From Lachnospiraceae bacterium oral taxon 096 (GTDB taxonomy: Bacteria; Bacillota; Clostridia; Lachnospirales; Lachnospiraceae), in the NCBI GenBank assembly GCA_018141845.1, contig CP073340.1:1017001-1081000 (forward strand): a DNA stretch of 64,000 nucleotides. Reading direction: 5' to 3'. Below are positions 54,948 to 64,000 of this stretch, in pieces (positions within the stretch are counted from its first letter, which is position 1; every line of letters begins with the position of its first letter). Below the pieces are notes generated by a model, which saw nothing but the letters and a program-made list of their open reading frames with translations, was not told the DNA's origin and did not search any database. The translations under genes were made by a program, and so were the position numbers.

Positions 54948-56255
54948 ATGGATTTATTTGACTATATGCAAGAAGATGCCAAGAGGGCGCAGGCACCGCT
55001 AGCTGTGCGTATGCGCCCTCGGGTGCTCGAAGAAGTTGTGGGACAAGAGCATATTTTAGGCAAAGGAAAACTACTCTATAGGGCAATTCAAGCCGATCGA
55101 ATGGGTTCTATTATTTTCTATGGTCCTCCTGGAACAGGGAAGACAACGATTGCGAGAGTCATCGCAAATACTACAAGAGCAGACTTTAAACAAATAAACG
55201 CAACAGTTGCGGGCAAAAAAGAGATGGAAGAAGTGGTCAATCAAGCAAAGCAATGGCTTGGGATGTACGGAAAAAAGACCATTTTATTTGTTGACGAAAT
55301 CCATCGCTTTAATCGAGCACAACAGGATTATCTACTTCCTTTTGTGGAAGATGGGACATTGACATTGATTGGAGCGACAACAGAAAATCCATATTTTGAG
55401 GTAAATGCAGCACTATTATCTCGGTCGTCGGTGTTTGAATTAAAAACTTTAAAAAAAGAAGACATTGCATTGTTGTTGCGTCGAGCAATTGACGATCAGG
55501 AGCGAGGGCTTGGGAAGATGGCCCTAGAGGTAGAACTTGAGGCAATTTCTTTTTTGGCAGGGGAATGTAATGGGGATGCCAGGGTGGCACTCAAGGCCCT
55601 TGAGATGGCGGCACTCACAACACCAATGTCAGAAAATGGGAGAATTATCATTTCACTTTCTACGGTTGAGGAATGTATTCAAAAGAGAGCAATGTATTAT
55701 GATAAACAAGGAGACAATCACTACGATACGATTTCTGCGTTTATTAAGAGTATGCGAGGCTCTGATCCTGATGCCACAGTATATTATCTAGCTAGGATGC
55801 TTGAGGCAGGAGAGGACATTCGATTTATTGCACGAAGAATTATGATTTGTGCGTCAGAAGATGTGGGAAATGCAGACCCACAGGCTTTACAGCTTGCTGT
55901 TTCAGCAAGTTTGGCAGTGGAAAGAATTGGCATGCCAGAGGCAAGAATCATTTTATCTCAGGCGGCCATTTATGTTGCGTGTGCACCAAAGAGCAATGCA
56001 TCCATTGTGGCGATTGATGAAGCATTCAAAGTGGCGAGAAAGGGACAGGTGCCTGATCACTTAAAAGATGCACATTATAGGGGTGCAAGGGCACTACAAA
56101 GAGGAGAAACATATCAATATCCCCATGATTATCCAGGACATTATGTGAGACAACAATATCTCCCTGATGGATTAGAAGATTGTCGATTTTATCACCCTGG
56201 AGAGCTTGGATATGAGAAAAAAATGGGGGAAGATTTGTCCAGGAGAAAAAAATGA
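54948..56255 (+). CDS. rarA: replication-associated recombination protein RarA
   Basis: A 435-residue AAA+ ATPase of the RarA/MgsA/WRNIP1 family. Walker A is FYGPPGTGKTTIARV, Walker B is TILFVDEIHRFNRAQQD, and ATTENPYFEVNAALLSR is sensor 1. The C-terminal part has YHPGELGYEKKMGEDL. It acts at stalled replication forks. The stop overlaps the rho start (ATGA), so the two are translationally coupled. Confidence 0.95.
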   Translation: MDLFDYMQEDAKRAQAPLAVRMRPRVLEEVVGQEHILGKGKLLYRAIQADRMGSIIFYGPPGTGKTTIARVIANTTRADFKQINATVAGKKEMEEVVNQAKQWLGMYGKKTILFVDEIHRFNRAQQDYLLPFVEDGTLTLIGATTENPYFEVNAALLSRSSVFELKTLKKEDIALLLRRAIDDQERGLGKMALEVELEAISFLAGECNGDARVALKALEMAALTTPMSENGRIIISLSTVEECIQKRAMYYDKQGDNHYDTISAFIKSMRGSDPDATVYYLARMLEAGEDIRFIARRIMICASEDVGNADPQALQLAVSASLAVERIGMPEARIILSQAAIYVACAPKSNASIVAIDEAFKVARKGQVPDHLKDAHYRGARALQRGETYQYPHDYPGHYVRQQYLPDGLEDCRFYHPGELGYEKKMGEDLSRRKK

Positions 56256-57586
56256 GAGAAAAATTAGAAACATTGTCCATTTCAGAATTAAAAATGATGG
56301 CTAAGGAAGCTGGGATAAAGGGAATTAGTCTGTTAAGAAAATCAGAGTTGATTGATGTACTGTGTGAATACGCAAAGGAAATGGAAGAAAAGGAAAAGGA
56401 AGAGGAAAGTAAGGCAGAAGAAAGCAAAAGAGGTATTGATATGCAAGAACTTGACTCTGGAGTAAAGGCCGAGGGAATTCTTGAGGTGATGCCCGATGGA
56501 TTTGGTTTTATTCGCTGTGCCAATTATTTGCCAGGAGATGATGATGTCTATGTTGCACCTTCGCAAATTAAACGCTTTCGTTTAAAGACAGGGGATATTA
56601 TCTGTGGTTCAAAGCGAATTAAGGCGGCGACAGAAAAATTTGCTGCACTATTGTATTTAAAGACGGTCAATGGTTGTCCACTTTCGGCAATTGACCGAAG
56701 ACCAAATTTTGAAGATTTGACCCCAATTTTTCCAAATGAACGCATTCATTTGGAGACAAGTGGTGTAAAAAATACAGTGGCTATGCGAGTGGTGGACTTA
56801 TTGTCTCCGATTGGCAAGGGACAAAGGGGAATGATTGTATCCCCACCAAAGGCAGGTAAAACAACATTGCTAAAACAGGTAGCTAAGGCTGTTGTGGAAA
56901 ATGAGCCAAGTATGCATATTATTATTTTGTTGATTGATGAAAGACCAGAGGAAGTGACCGACATTAAGGAGGCAATAGAAGCACCAAATGTCGAAGTTAT
57001 TTATTCTACATTTGATGAATTGCCAGAGAGACACAAGAGAGTTTCCGAGATGGTTATCGAGAGGGCAAAGCGGCTCGTAGAGCAGGGGCAGGATGTAATG
57101 ATTTTGTTGGATTCCATAACAAGACTGGCCAGAGCCTATAACTTGACCATTGCACCGAGTGGAAGAACGCTCTCTGGAGGTATTGATCCAGCAGCACTTT
57201 ATATGCCAAAGAGATTTTTTGGTGCAGCGAGAAATTTGAGAGAGAGGGGAAGTCTTACGATTCTTGCCACAGCCCTAGTTGATACAGGAAGTCGAATGGA
57301 CGATGTAGTCTATGAGGAATTTAAGGGCACAGGAAATATGGAATTGGTGCTTGATCGAAAGATTTCTGAAAAGCGAATTTTCCCAGCGATTGATATTTAT
57401 AAGAGTGGAACAAGAAGAGATGATTTGCTTTTGACAGCGAGAGAGCGCAGTTGTGTGGAGGTTCTTCGGAAAGAACTCAATACTGCAAAGCCAGAAGAAG
57501 TGACCGAAAGTATTATCGAATTGTTCTCTGCAACAAGGACGAATGCAGAGTTTATAGATAAGATGCTTGCGAAGTATTCCCTATAA
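56252..57586 (+). CDS. rho: transcription termination factor Rho
   Basis: A 444-residue Rho. It has a helical N-terminus ([30 protein letters not shown]), a short charged insertion (about 44-60), the cold-shock-like RNA domain ([14 protein letters not shown]) and the hexameric ATPase core ([38 protein letters not shown]). Bicyclomycin-contact residues are in the normal context. It uses ATP to move along RNA and end transcription. It overlaps rarA by four bases. Confidence 0.96.
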   Translation: MREKLETLSISELKMMAKEAGIKGISLLRKSELIDVLCEYAKEMEEKEKEEESKAEESKRGIDMQELDSGVKAEGILEVMPDGFGFIRCANYLPGDDDVYVAPSQIKRFRLKTGDIICGSKRIKAATEKFAALLYLKTVNGCPLSAIDRRPNFEDLTPIFPNERIHLETSGVKNTVAMRVVDLLSPIGKGQRGMIVSPPKAGKTTLLKQVAKAVVENEPSMHIIILLIDERPEEVTDIKEAIEAPNVEVIYSTFDELPERHKRVSEMVIERAKRLVEQGQDVMILLDSITRLARAYNLTIAPSGRTLSGGIDPAALYMPKRFFGAARNLRERGSLTILATALVDTGSRMDDVVYEEFKGTGNMELVLDRKISEKRIFPAIDIYKSGTRRDDLLLTARERSCVEVLRKELNTAKPEEVTESIIELFSATRTNAEFIDKMLAKYSL

Positions 57587-57637
57587 TGCTAAAATGACAA
57601 CAGGTTGCGTTCATAAAATGAAGGGAGAGAAAGTATC

Positions 57638-58354
57638 GTGGCAGCGAATAAAGAAGTTCTAGATGCCGTATTGAGGGCACAGGAAGATAAAAATTATTTT
57701 GATGCACTCGTAGAATCGAACAGAAAATTTGTGACAACTTGTACAAGCAAGGCACTTGGAAGAAGTGCAAGTGAGAAAGATGTACAGGAGGCCTTAAAGA
57801 TTTTTAAGGCAACGATTTATGAGTATGATGGTTCACAGGGGGAGTTTAGGGCATTTGCAGAGAAGCGAATTGCACAAAAGATGAGAGTGAACCCAAGCAC
57901 AGTATCGGAGGCGGAGAAAAAGCCAGTAGTTCATCCTTCATCTCAGCTAAATGCAGAGGAAGATGCAAGGGTTCAGGCAAGAATGCAGGAACAAGGGCCA
58001 GCAAAGCGTATGGGAACACCGAGCATAAAAGATGAGATTGAACGGTTACAAGAGGCGATTTCTCGATATGATTTTACACTGTTTGAGTTGGCGGATAACA
58101 CGCCAGAGCAGGGCAAGGAGAGAACGATTTGTGCCGATGCCATTGTACTTTTGGCAGAGGATAAGGAGTTATTTGCTCAAATGCGTACAGATAAGGAACT
58201 TCCCATTGCCGATATTCGAGAGGAAGTGGCTGGACCAAAGAAGGTCTTTGAGGAAAATCGAGAATATATTATTGCCGTGGCAGAGATTATGCACGGGGAT
58301 TATCCGAGACTTAGAGAATACTTTGACTATATCAGAAAGGCGTTGAGGGCATAA
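57638..58354 (+). CDS. sigI: RNA polymerase sigma factor SigI-like
   Basis: A 238-residue sigma-I type protein, starting at GTG with GGGAGA upstream. The N-terminal half resembles sigma region 2 (DALVESNRKFVTTCTSKALGR, YEYDGSQGEFRAFAEKRIAQ). The C-terminal half has the SigI-C pattern (IKDEIERLQEAISRYDFTLFELADNTPEQGKERT, ENREYIIAVAEIMHGDYPRLREYF). In Clostridia SigI factors often respond to polysaccharides or heat. The downstream rsgI encodes its partner. Confidence 0.85.
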   Translation: MAANKEVLDAVLRAQEDKNYFDALVESNRKFVTTCTSKALGRSASEKDVQEALKIFKATIYEYDGSQGEFRAFAEKRIAQKMRVNPSTVSEAEKKPVVHPSSQLNAEEDARVQARMQEQGPAKRMGTPSIKDEIERLQEAISRYDFTLFELADNTPEQGKERTICADAIVLLAEDKELFAQMRTDKELPIADIREEVAGPKKVFEENREYIIAVAEIMHGDYPRLREYFDYIRKALRA

Positions 58355-58357
58355 GAG

Positions 58358-59710
58358 ATGAAGGCAGTAGTATTAGAGATAAGGGGCGCACATGCGGCCG
58401 TTCTTCAAGAAGATGGTGTCATTGTCAAGGTGGAAAAGGGAAGTTTGCGTGTTGGAGATACCGTCAATGTTGCAGAAACTGTAGAAAAAGAGACAACTCC
58501 TAGCAAGGGATTTGGATTTGGAAAATTGATTATTGCGGCAGTCGCTATTTTTGTTGCCGTAATTGTTGGTGTCAATATAAAAAATACAAAGTTTGCCAGT
58601 TCCTATGTTTCTTTGGATATTAATCCATCTATTGAGTATGGCATTAATACAAATAATCGCATTGTGACTATTAAAGCTTTGAACAGTGATGCAGAAAAAA
58701 TTGTCAATAGCTTAAATGACAAGGGAGTAAAGAAGGTTACTTTCTATGATGCAATGAAGATGACGGAGGAGTTACTTCGTCAAAATCAATTTATTACAGG
58801 TGACACCAACTATATTCTTGTAGATGTGGCATCAAATAATAAAAACCGTGCAGGCTTTTTGGAAAATGCTGCACAGGAGGCATTTAAGAGCGTCAATACA
58901 ACACTTCCAATGGGACAGGGAAGTTCTTTGGTTATTCGCAGGTCTTCCATTGCCGATTGGAAGAAGGCAAAAAGCTATGATATTTCTTCGGGATATTATG
59001 CAGAAATCAAGGAAATTGTGAGAGCGAAGGGAAATGCGTCGAGCAAAGTGGGGAAAAATGATATTGCCCAGTACAAGGGAATGAGTGTGCAGGAGCTGAT
59101 TCAGGCAGAAAAGAATCCATCTCAGGCAGTGGAGACCACAGCCCCAGAGAGCGCTTCGGCCAATACTTCAGCGGCTCAGACAAGTAGTGATATAGAGTCA
59201 AATAATACTAATACAACGACAGCAACACAAAGAAGCAACCAAAATAATGTCCAGAGTAATATAGCAACGGCACCAGCAAGAAATAATAGTTCTTCAAGGC
59301 AGCAGACAACTACAGCAGCACAAAGTAGAGCACAGCAACCAAGTGAAAGCTCCAGCACAAAGCAAAGTAGTGCAAGACAGACAAGTACTGCACAGCCAGA
59401 AAGCAGCAGTAAGGCAAGTAGCAGTACAAAGGCAAGTAGTAAGGCAGCACAAAGTCATGAGGCCATTCAGGGCACAACGGCAGCACCAACCCATGCCCAG
59501 ACCCATGAGCAGACAACCCATGCTCAGACTCATGAGCAGACAGTCCGTGAGACTACTCCAACAGAAACAAGGGAGAAAGAGCAAACAAGGGCAAGGAAAA
59601 CTGAGCCAGCACAGGTTGCACCAGGATCTGGAGATGATGATGACAATGGAAAGACAAAGACAAATTTGGAGTCAGATGATGCAGAAAATGGTCCAGGAGC
59701 AAATAACTAG
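58358..59710 (+). CDS. rsgI: anti-sigma factor RsgI with long low-complexity tail
   Basis: A 450-residue membrane protein. The cytoplasmic RsgI-N domain (about 1-50, VVLEIRGAHAAVLQEDGVIVKVEKG) binds SigI. One membrane helix spans about 55-74. The periplasmic domain holds SLDINPSIEY, where Asn89-Pro90 matches the reported autoproteolysis site of RsgI proteins. From about residue 245 the tail is Ser/Thr/Gln/Ala-rich with a repeated QTHEQT-type motif and ends acidic. No carbohydrate-binding domain is seen, unlike cellulosome RsgI. Start is three bases after sigI. Confidence 0.88.
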   Translation: MKAVVLEIRGAHAAVLQEDGVIVKVEKGSLRVGDTVNVAETVEKETTPSKGFGFGKLIIAAVAIFVAVIVGVNIKNTKFASSYVSLDINPSIEYGINTNNRIVTIKALNSDAEKIVNSLNDKGVKKVTFYDAMKMTEELLRQNQFITGDTNYILVDVASNNKNRAGFLENAAQEAFKSVNTTLPMGQGSSLVIRRSSIADWKKAKSYDISSGYYAEIKEIVRAKGNASSKVGKNDIAQYKGMSVQELIQAEKNPSQAVETTAPESASANTSAAQTSSDIESNNTNTTTATQRSNQNNVQSNIATAPARNNSSSRQQTTTAAQSRAQQPSESSSTKQSSARQTSTAQPESSSKASSSTKASSKAAQSHEAIQGTTAAPTHAQTHEQTTHAQTHEQTVRETTPTETREKEQTRARKTEPAQVAPGSGDDDDNGKTKTNLESDDAENGPGANN

Positions 59711-59717
59711 AAAATAC

Positions 59718-59746
59718 TTGCAAAGTTTTGATGAGTATGATATACT
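59718..59746 (+). promoter_or_regulatory. rpmE promoter
   Basis: TTGCAA (59718-59723), 17 bases, TATACT (59741-59746), leaving a leader of about 75 bases. Confidence 0.75.
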
Positions 59747-59828
59747 GTACAAGCTGTTCAGAAACTTACTAAGGTAAAGAGCGGTAAAAATTCGCTGGAA
59801 TAATAGATTTTTTTGTGAATGAGGTGAG

Positions 59829-60038
59829 ATGATGAGAGAAGGAATACATCCAGAGTATTACCAGGCAACAGTTACATGTAACTGTGGTAACACATTTGTG
59901 ACAGGTTCAACGAAGAAGGATATCCACGTAGAGGTTTGTTCAAAGTGCCATTCATTCTACACAGGACAGCAGAAGGCAGCTTCCGCACGTGGACGAATTG
60001 AGAAGTTCAATCGTAAGTATGGAGTAAAAGCAGAATAA
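59829..60038 (+). CDS. rpmE: 50S ribosomal protein L31
   Basis: A 69-residue L31 (68 from the second ATG at 59832) with [20 protein letters not shown] and [15 protein letters not shown]. The cysteines CNC and CSKC mark the zinc-binding C+ form. L31 bridges the subunits at the large-subunit central protuberance. A GAGGTGAG ribosome binding site and a strong terminator frame it. Confidence 0.95.
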   Translation: MMREGIHPEYYQATVTCNCGNTFVTGSTKKDIHVEVCSKCHSFYTGQQKAASARGRIEKFNRKYGVKAE

Positions 60039-60053
60039 GTTGAAAAACTTTAG

Positions 60054-60081
60054 AAGGTTGGGCAGTTGCTCAACCTTTTTT
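60054..60081 (+). terminator. terminator after rpmE
   Basis: AAGGTTGGGC (60054-60063) pairs with GCTCAACCTT (60068-60077, one G-T pair), followed by T residues. Confidence 0.9.
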
Positions 60082-60104
60082 GCTATACAGATGGAGAAGA
60101 GAAA

Positions 60105-61052
60105 ATGAAATATTCAGGAATTGGTGGTCAGGCAGTGATTGAGGGCATTATGATGAGAAATGGGAAAAAATATGCCACAGCTGTCCGAAAACCAGATGGA
60201 GATATTGCCGTACAGGTCGATACTTATGAAAGTGTTTCAGGTAAGTGCCCAGTATTTCGCTGGCCATTTATTCGCGGTATCTTTGCTTTTGTTGATTCAA
60301 TGATATTGGGAATGAAGACATTGGCCTTTTCAGCAAGTTTCTTTGAAGATGATGAAGACAGTAAGCCGTCAAAGGTCGAAGAATTTTTGGATCGAGTGTT
60401 TGGAGAGAAGGCGGAGAGTGCCATTATGACACTTTCTATTCTTTTTTCTGTGGTGGCGGCCGTGGCCATTTTTATGGTTTTGCCACTGCTATTGAGCAAT
60501 ATTGTCAAGAAATTTACAGAAAATTATTATGTCATTGCATTGTTTGAGGGAGTGTTGAGAGTGGTCATCTTTGTCAGCTACATTAAAATCATTTCTCGGA
60601 TGGAAGATATTCAGCGGACATTTATGTATCACGGTGCGGAGCACAAATGCATCAATTGTGTGGAGCATGGAATGGACTTGACAGTGGAAAATGTAATGAA
60701 GAGCTCAAAGGAGCACAAAAGATGTGGAACAAGCTTTCTAATTATTGTGATGATCATTAGCATTTTATTTTTTATGGTCATCCGTGTGGACAGCATTCCA
60801 TTGAGGATTTTGAGCCGAATTGTCTTAATTCCTGTCATTGCTGGCATAAGTTTTGAGTTTTTAAGTCTTGCAGGTCGAAGTGACAGTGCACTTGTGAATA
60901 TTTTGAGTAAGCCAGGACTTTGGATGCAGGGCTTGACCACAGCAGAGCCAACACCTGATATGGTTGAAGTGGCGATTCGTGCGGTGGATGAAGTGTTTGA
61001 TTGGAAGAAATACCTGAGAGAAAATTTTGATCGGAGTGGGGCAAATGCATAA
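60105..61052 (+). CDS. DUF1385 family membrane protein
   Basis: A 315-residue protein with GIGGQAVIEGIMMRNGKKYATAVRKPDG, the DUF1385 signature, and about four to five membrane helices (IMTLSILFSVVAAVAIFMVLP, VIALFEGVLRVVIF and a C-terminal set). A His/Glu motif (YHGAEHKCINCVEHG) suggests metal binding. It is conserved in Firmicutes beside prmC and prfA, and its function is unknown. Start 60105 follows GGAGAAGAG; an in-frame TTG at 60066 is inside the terminator. It overlaps prmC by eight bases. Confidence 0.88.
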   Translation: MKYSGIGGQAVIEGIMMRNGKKYATAVRKPDGDIAVQVDTYESVSGKCPVFRWPFIRGIFAFVDSMILGMKTLAFSASFFEDDEDSKPSKVEEFLDRVFGEKAESAIMTLSILFSVVAAVAIFMVLPLLLSNIVKKFTENYYVIALFEGVLRVVIFVSYIKIISRMEDIQRTFMYHGAEHKCINCVEHGMDLTVENVMKSSKEHKRCGTSFLIIVMIISILFFMVIRVDSIPLRILSRIVLIPVIAGISFEFLSLAGRSDSALVNILSKPGLWMQGLTTAEPTPDMVEVAIRAVDEVFDWKKYLRENFDRSGANA

Positions 61053-61887
61053 TTTGCGAGAGGTCTATACAGAGGGAAAAAATAGATTACAAAAGGCAGG
61101 AGTACAGTCCTATGAATTTGATGCAAGGCAACTTCTCTTTTTTGTTTTTTCCATTGATGCCAATCAATATTTGCTCAATCAGAGTATGCCCTTTGGTGAG
61201 GAAGAGGAAAAAAAAGTAAATTCCTATTTTGAGGCGATTCAAAAGCGATCAGAAAAGATTCCATTGCAATATATCACAGGAGAGCAAAATTTTTGTGGAC
61301 TTGATTTTTATGTCAATGAAAATGTATTGATTCCTAGATTGGATACAGAAGTATTGGTTGAAAAAATTTTGGAATATGAAGAGCCAGGGCAGAGGGTAAT
61401 GGATATGTGTACAGGTTCGGGTTGCATTGCCATTACATTGCAAAAACTTGGGGGATTTCAAGTGATGGCTGTGGATATTTCTGAGGAGGCATTGACATTG
61501 GCAAGAAAAAATGCACAGAGAAATCAGGCACAAGTCACATTTTTTCAGTCAAATATGTTTGAGCAACTCTCCAATACTTCTAAGGTGGATGTGATTGTGA
61601 GCAATCCACCTTACATTGAGAGCAAAGTGGTCGATGAATTAGACGACGAGGTAAAAAAATATGAGCCAAGGCTTGCACTGGATGGGATGGAAGATGGACT
61701 TCACTTTTATCGTATCCTGGCGAGAGAAGGCAAAAGATTTTTAAATGAGGGTGGAAGGCTATATGTAGAGATTGGCTTTGACCAAGCTGAGGCGGTAAAG
61801 GAAATTTTTGGGGCACAGGGATTTTTGGATATCCAAGTTTACAAAGACCTTGCAGGACTTGACCGTGTTGTGGCGATGCACCGATAG
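61045..61887 (+). CDS. prmC: peptide chain release factor N5-glutamine methyltransferase
   Basis: A 280-residue methyltransferase. It has an N-terminal helical domain, PLQYITGEQNFCGLDFYV, the SAM loop MDMCTGSGCIAITL, and the catalytic SNPPYIE with Asn187-Pro-Pro-Tyr190. It methylates the Gln of the GGQ motif of release factors. Its substrate RF1 is encoded next. GGAG at 61033-61036 supports ATG 61045; an in-frame start at 61027 overlaps the DUF1385 gene further. Confidence 0.95.
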   Translation: MHNLREVYTEGKNRLQKAGVQSYEFDARQLLFFVFSIDANQYLLNQSMPFGEEEEKKVNSYFEAIQKRSEKIPLQYITGEQNFCGLDFYVNENVLIPRLDTEVLVEKILEYEEPGQRVMDMCTGSGCIAITLQKLGGFQVMAVDISEEALTLARKNAQRNQAQVTFFQSNMFEQLSNTSKVDVIVSNPPYIESKVVDELDDEVKKYEPRLALDGMEDGLHFYRILAREGKRFLNEGGRLYVEIGFDQAEAVKEIFGAQGFLDIQVYKDLAGLDRVVAMHR

Positions 61888-61902
61888 AAGAAAGGATACG
61901 AG

Positions 61903-62976
61903 ATGTTTGATAACTTAGAGGATATTTTAATACATTACGAAGAAGTTATGATGGAGCTTGGTAGCCCAGATGTGGCGAATGACCAAACAAAATTTAGAAA
62001 ATTAATGAAAGAGCAATCAGATTTATTGCCACTGGTAGAGGCCTATAAGGCCTATAAGGAGGCAAAGCAAAGTCAGGAAGATGCCCTTTCTATGCTGGAT
62101 ACCGAGAGCGATGAAGAAATTCGCGAGATGGCAAAGGAAGAACTTGCCGAGGGAAAGAAAAAAGAGGCAGAGCTTGAACAAGAATTAAAGATTTTATTAT
62201 TACCAAAGGATCCAAATGATGACAAGAATATTATGTTGGAGATTCGTGCAGGTGCAGGTGGAGATGAAGCGGCTCTTTTTGCAGCTGAACTCTATCGCAT
62301 GTATGTGCACTATGCAGAGAGTCAGAATTGGAAAGTAGAAATGATCAATGTCAATGAAAATGGTATCGGTGGATTTAAGGAAGTTGTGGCCATGGTTACA
62401 GGTAAAGGAGCCTATTCAAAGATGAAGTATGAGTCGGGCGTACACCGTGTACAGCGTGTGCCAGAGACAGAGTCTGGCGGAAGAATTCATACCTCCACGG
62501 CATCCGTTGCCGTTATGCCAGAGGCGGAGGAAGTGGATGTACAGATTGATATGAATGATATCCGCATTGATGTTATGCGTGCTTCAGGAAATGGTGGACA
62601 GTGTGTCAACACGACAGATTCTGCAGTGCGACTGACACATTATCCAACAGGAATTGTCATCTATTCTCAGACAGAAAAGAGTCAGCTCCAAAATAAGGAA
62701 AAGGCATTTGCACTTCTTCGCTCAAAGTTATATGAGATTGAGCTTGAGAAAAAGCAAAGTGCAGAGTCTGCTGAGCGAAAGAGTCAGATTGGTACAGGAG
62801 ACCGCTCAGAAAAGATTCGAACTTATAATTTCCCACAAGGACGTGTGACGGATCATCGAATTAATTTGACTTTATATAAACTTGACAAGATTATGAATGG
62901 AGATATTCAAGAGATTATCGATGCATGTATTGCTGCAGATCAGGCGGCAAAGCTGGCTAAGCTCAATGAACAATAG
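61903..62976 (+). CDS. prfA: peptide chain release factor 1
   Basis: A 357-residue RF1 with the GGQ motif (231-233) in [21 protein letters not shown], which contacts the peptidyl-transferase centre, and [25 protein letters not shown] before it. RF1 reads UAA and UAG stop codons. The gene follows prmC by 15 bases and has no in-frame stop (RF2-like frameshift is not needed). Confidence 0.96.
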   Translation: MFDNLEDILIHYEEVMMELGSPDVANDQTKFRKLMKEQSDLLPLVEAYKAYKEAKQSQEDALSMLDTESDEEIREMAKEELAEGKKKEAELEQELKILLLPKDPNDDKNIMLEIRAGAGGDEAALFAAELYRMYVHYAESQNWKVEMINVNENGIGGFKEVVAMVTGKGAYSKMKYESGVHRVQRVPETESGGRIHTSTASVAVMPEAEEVDVQIDMNDIRIDVMRASGNGGQCVNTTDSAVRLTHYPTGIVIYSQTEKSQLQNKEKAFALLRSKLYEIELEKKQSAESAERKSQIGTGDRSEKIRTYNFPQGRVTDHRINLTLYKLDKIMNGDIQEIIDACIAADQAAKLAKLNEQ

Positions 62977-62993
62977 GCAATGATGTCGCAGGA

Positions 62994-63022
62994 TTGCAAT
63001 TTATTTTTCTTGGGCGTATAAT
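62994..63022 (+). promoter_or_regulatory. promoter of the branched-chain aminotransferase gene
   Basis: TTGCAA (62994-62999), 17 bases, TATAAT (63017-63022), 33 bases before the start. It lies directly after prfA. Confidence 0.8.
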
Positions 63023-63055
63023 ATTTCGTAGTCAAAGGAAAGGAATCATCATCAA

Positions 63056-64000
63056 ATGGAGAAGAAAGATTTAGATTGGGGAAATTTGGGATTTGGTTAT
63101 ATGACAACAGACAAGCGCTATGTTTCTAATTTTAAGGATGGTGCTTGGGACAATGGATCGCTGACAGAGGATGCCAACATTGTGCTCAATGAGTGTGCAG
63201 GTATCCTGCAGTATTGCCAGGAATGTTTTGAGGGGTTAAAGGCCTATACCACAAAGGATGGTCATATTGTGACCTTTCGCCCAGACTTAAATGCACAGAG
63301 AATGATGGATACGGCAGTGCGCTTAGAGATGCCCGCATTTCCAAAGGAGAGATTTTTAGATGCCATTGACCAGGTGGTCAAGGCCAATGCAGCGTGGGTG
63401 CCACCTTTTGGCAGTGGTGCAACATTGTATTTGCGTCCATATATGTTTGCTTCATCACCAGTAATCGGAGTGAAGCCAGCACAGGAATATCAATTTAGAG
63501 TATTTGCTACACCAGTGGGACCTTACTTTAAGGGTGGTGCAAAGCCAATTACTCTTTGTGTGAGCGATTTTGATCGAGCAGCACCACATGGAACAGGCAA
63601 CATTAAGGCGGGATTAAACTATGCAATGAGCTTACATCCATTGATGGAGGCACATCGCAATGGCTTTGATGAGAATTTATATCTTGATTCAGCGACAAGG
63701 ACATTTGTCGAGGAAACGGGCGGTGCCAACTTTATCTTTATCACGAAGGACAATGAGTTTGTCACACCACTTTCTGATTCCATTTTGCCATCCATCACTA
63801 GAAGATCATTGATGTATGTGGCTGAGCACTACCTTGGCTTGAAGGTGACACAGAGAAAGGTAAGATTTGATGAGGTCGCTGACTTTGCAGAGGCTGGTCT
63901 TTGTGGAACAGCAGCTGTGATTTCTCCAATTGGAAAGATTGTCGATCATGGCAAGGAGATCCTGATTCCAAGCGGTATGGAGCAGATGGGACCAACAACA
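63056..64000 (+). CDS. ilvE: branched-chain amino acid aminotransferase, 3' end cut by window
   Basis: The first 315 residues of a fold-type IV PLP aminotransferase, open to the end of the window. It has the N-terminal LGFGYMTTDKRYVSNFKDG, YCQECFEGLKAYTTKDG and TLYLRPYMFASSP, and GTGNIKAGLNYA with the PLP-binding Lys. VEETGGANFIFI fits the eukaryote-like long-form BCAT (about 340-360 residues). It transfers the amino group between branched-chain amino acids and 2-oxoglutarate. The ribosome binding site is weaker (AAAGGAAAGGAATC). Confidence 0.93.
   Translation, partial: MEKKDLDWGNLGFGYMTTDKRYVSNFKDGAWDNGSLTEDANIVLNECAGILQYCQECFEGLKAYTTKDGHIVTFRPDLNAQRMMDTAVRLEMPAFPKERFLDAIDQVVKANAAWVPPFGSGATLYLRPYMFASSPVIGVKPAQEYQFRVFATPVGPYFKGGAKPITLCVSDFDRAAPHGTGNIKAGLNYAMSLHPLMEAHRNGFDENLYLDSATRTFVEETGGANFIFITKDNEFVTPLSDSILPSITRRSLMYVAEHYLGLKVTQRKVRFDEVADFAEAGLCGTAAVISPIGKIVDHGKEILIPSGMEQMGPTT

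Noticed and set aside
59160..59560. Repetitive stretch in rsgI as a CRISPR or noncoding repeat array
   Set aside because: It is in frame, without regular spacers, and codes for a low-complexity protein tail.
1..64000. tRNA, rRNA and CRISPR arrays
   Set aside because: No cloverleaf, rRNA segment or regularly spaced repeat was found on reading through the gaps.

Overview
The window looks like a piece of a Lachnospiraceae (Clostridia, Bacillota) chromosome. Support comes from the low-to-moderate G+C, strong AGGAGG-type ribosome binding sites, sigma-A promoters of the TTGACA-17-TATAAT type, a stand-alone [FeFe] hydrogenase, a SigI/RsgI pair and protein sequences typical of that family. Most genes are on the + strand. 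The five minus-strand genes (formate/nitrite channel, amino-acid symporter, Hsp20, phospholipase-C-like protein, small membrane protein) are each closed by a bidirectional terminator shared with a convergent neighbour. I see no tRNA, rRNA or CRISPR array.

Layout. 1-4 kb: end of comF, then rpmG-secE-nusG, rplK-rplA, and rplJ-rplL behind a promoter and an L10 leader attenuator. 4-8 kb: FNT channel, a DUF4026-like protein and a group-B-type [FeFe] hydrogenase. 8-12.6 kb: the str genes rpsL-rpsG-fusA-tuf. 12.7-14.2 kb: an IS605/IS1341-type element carrying only tnpB, bounded by paired TTTA-loop hairpins. 14-17 kb: a DUF4300-like lipoprotein, a YjbR/MGMT fusion and a DUF6882-like protein. 17-20 kb: a copper operon (csoR-copA) whose ATPase ends in a CopZ-like domain with its own ribosome binding site. 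20-23 kb: small membrane protein, RelQ-type (p)ppGpp synthetase and a two-component system. 23-24.4 kb: alanine/glycine symporter. 24.5-32.4 kb: a five-gene SWIM / repeat protein / MoxR ATPase / DUF5682 / VWA module resembling E. coli yehL-yehM-yehP-yehQ, followed by HD, flavin-binding, TerD and AIM24 proteins. 35.8-39.5 kb: tetrapyrrole genes ending in a HemC-CobA-HemD triple fusion. 40.8-45.6 kb: cyclophilin, GNAT, ispE, GntR regulator, ddl, murI. 46-54 kb: rpoB-rpoC with their own promoter, then a cold-shock gene. 54-64 kb: AIM24, rarA, rho, sigI-rsgI, rpmE, a DUF1385 protein, prmC, prfA and the start of a branched-chain aminotransferase.

How the genes work together. The first 12.6 kb and 46-54 kb supply ribosomal proteins, elongation factors and RNA polymerase, but rpoBC is separated from rplJL by more than 40 kb and lies beyond the str genes, an unusual split of a classical supercluster. 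ddl and murI supply D-Ala-D-Ala and D-Glu for peptidoglycan. prmC modifies the release factor encoded by prfA. The tetrapyrrole operon goes from porphobilinogen to precorrin-2, sirohydrochlorin and its metal chelate, which suggests corrinoid or siroheme production rather than heme. The most intriguing poorly understood part is 24.5-35.1 kb, where a MoxR-VWA-DUF5682-SWIM module sits beside a TerD/AIM24 stress pair.
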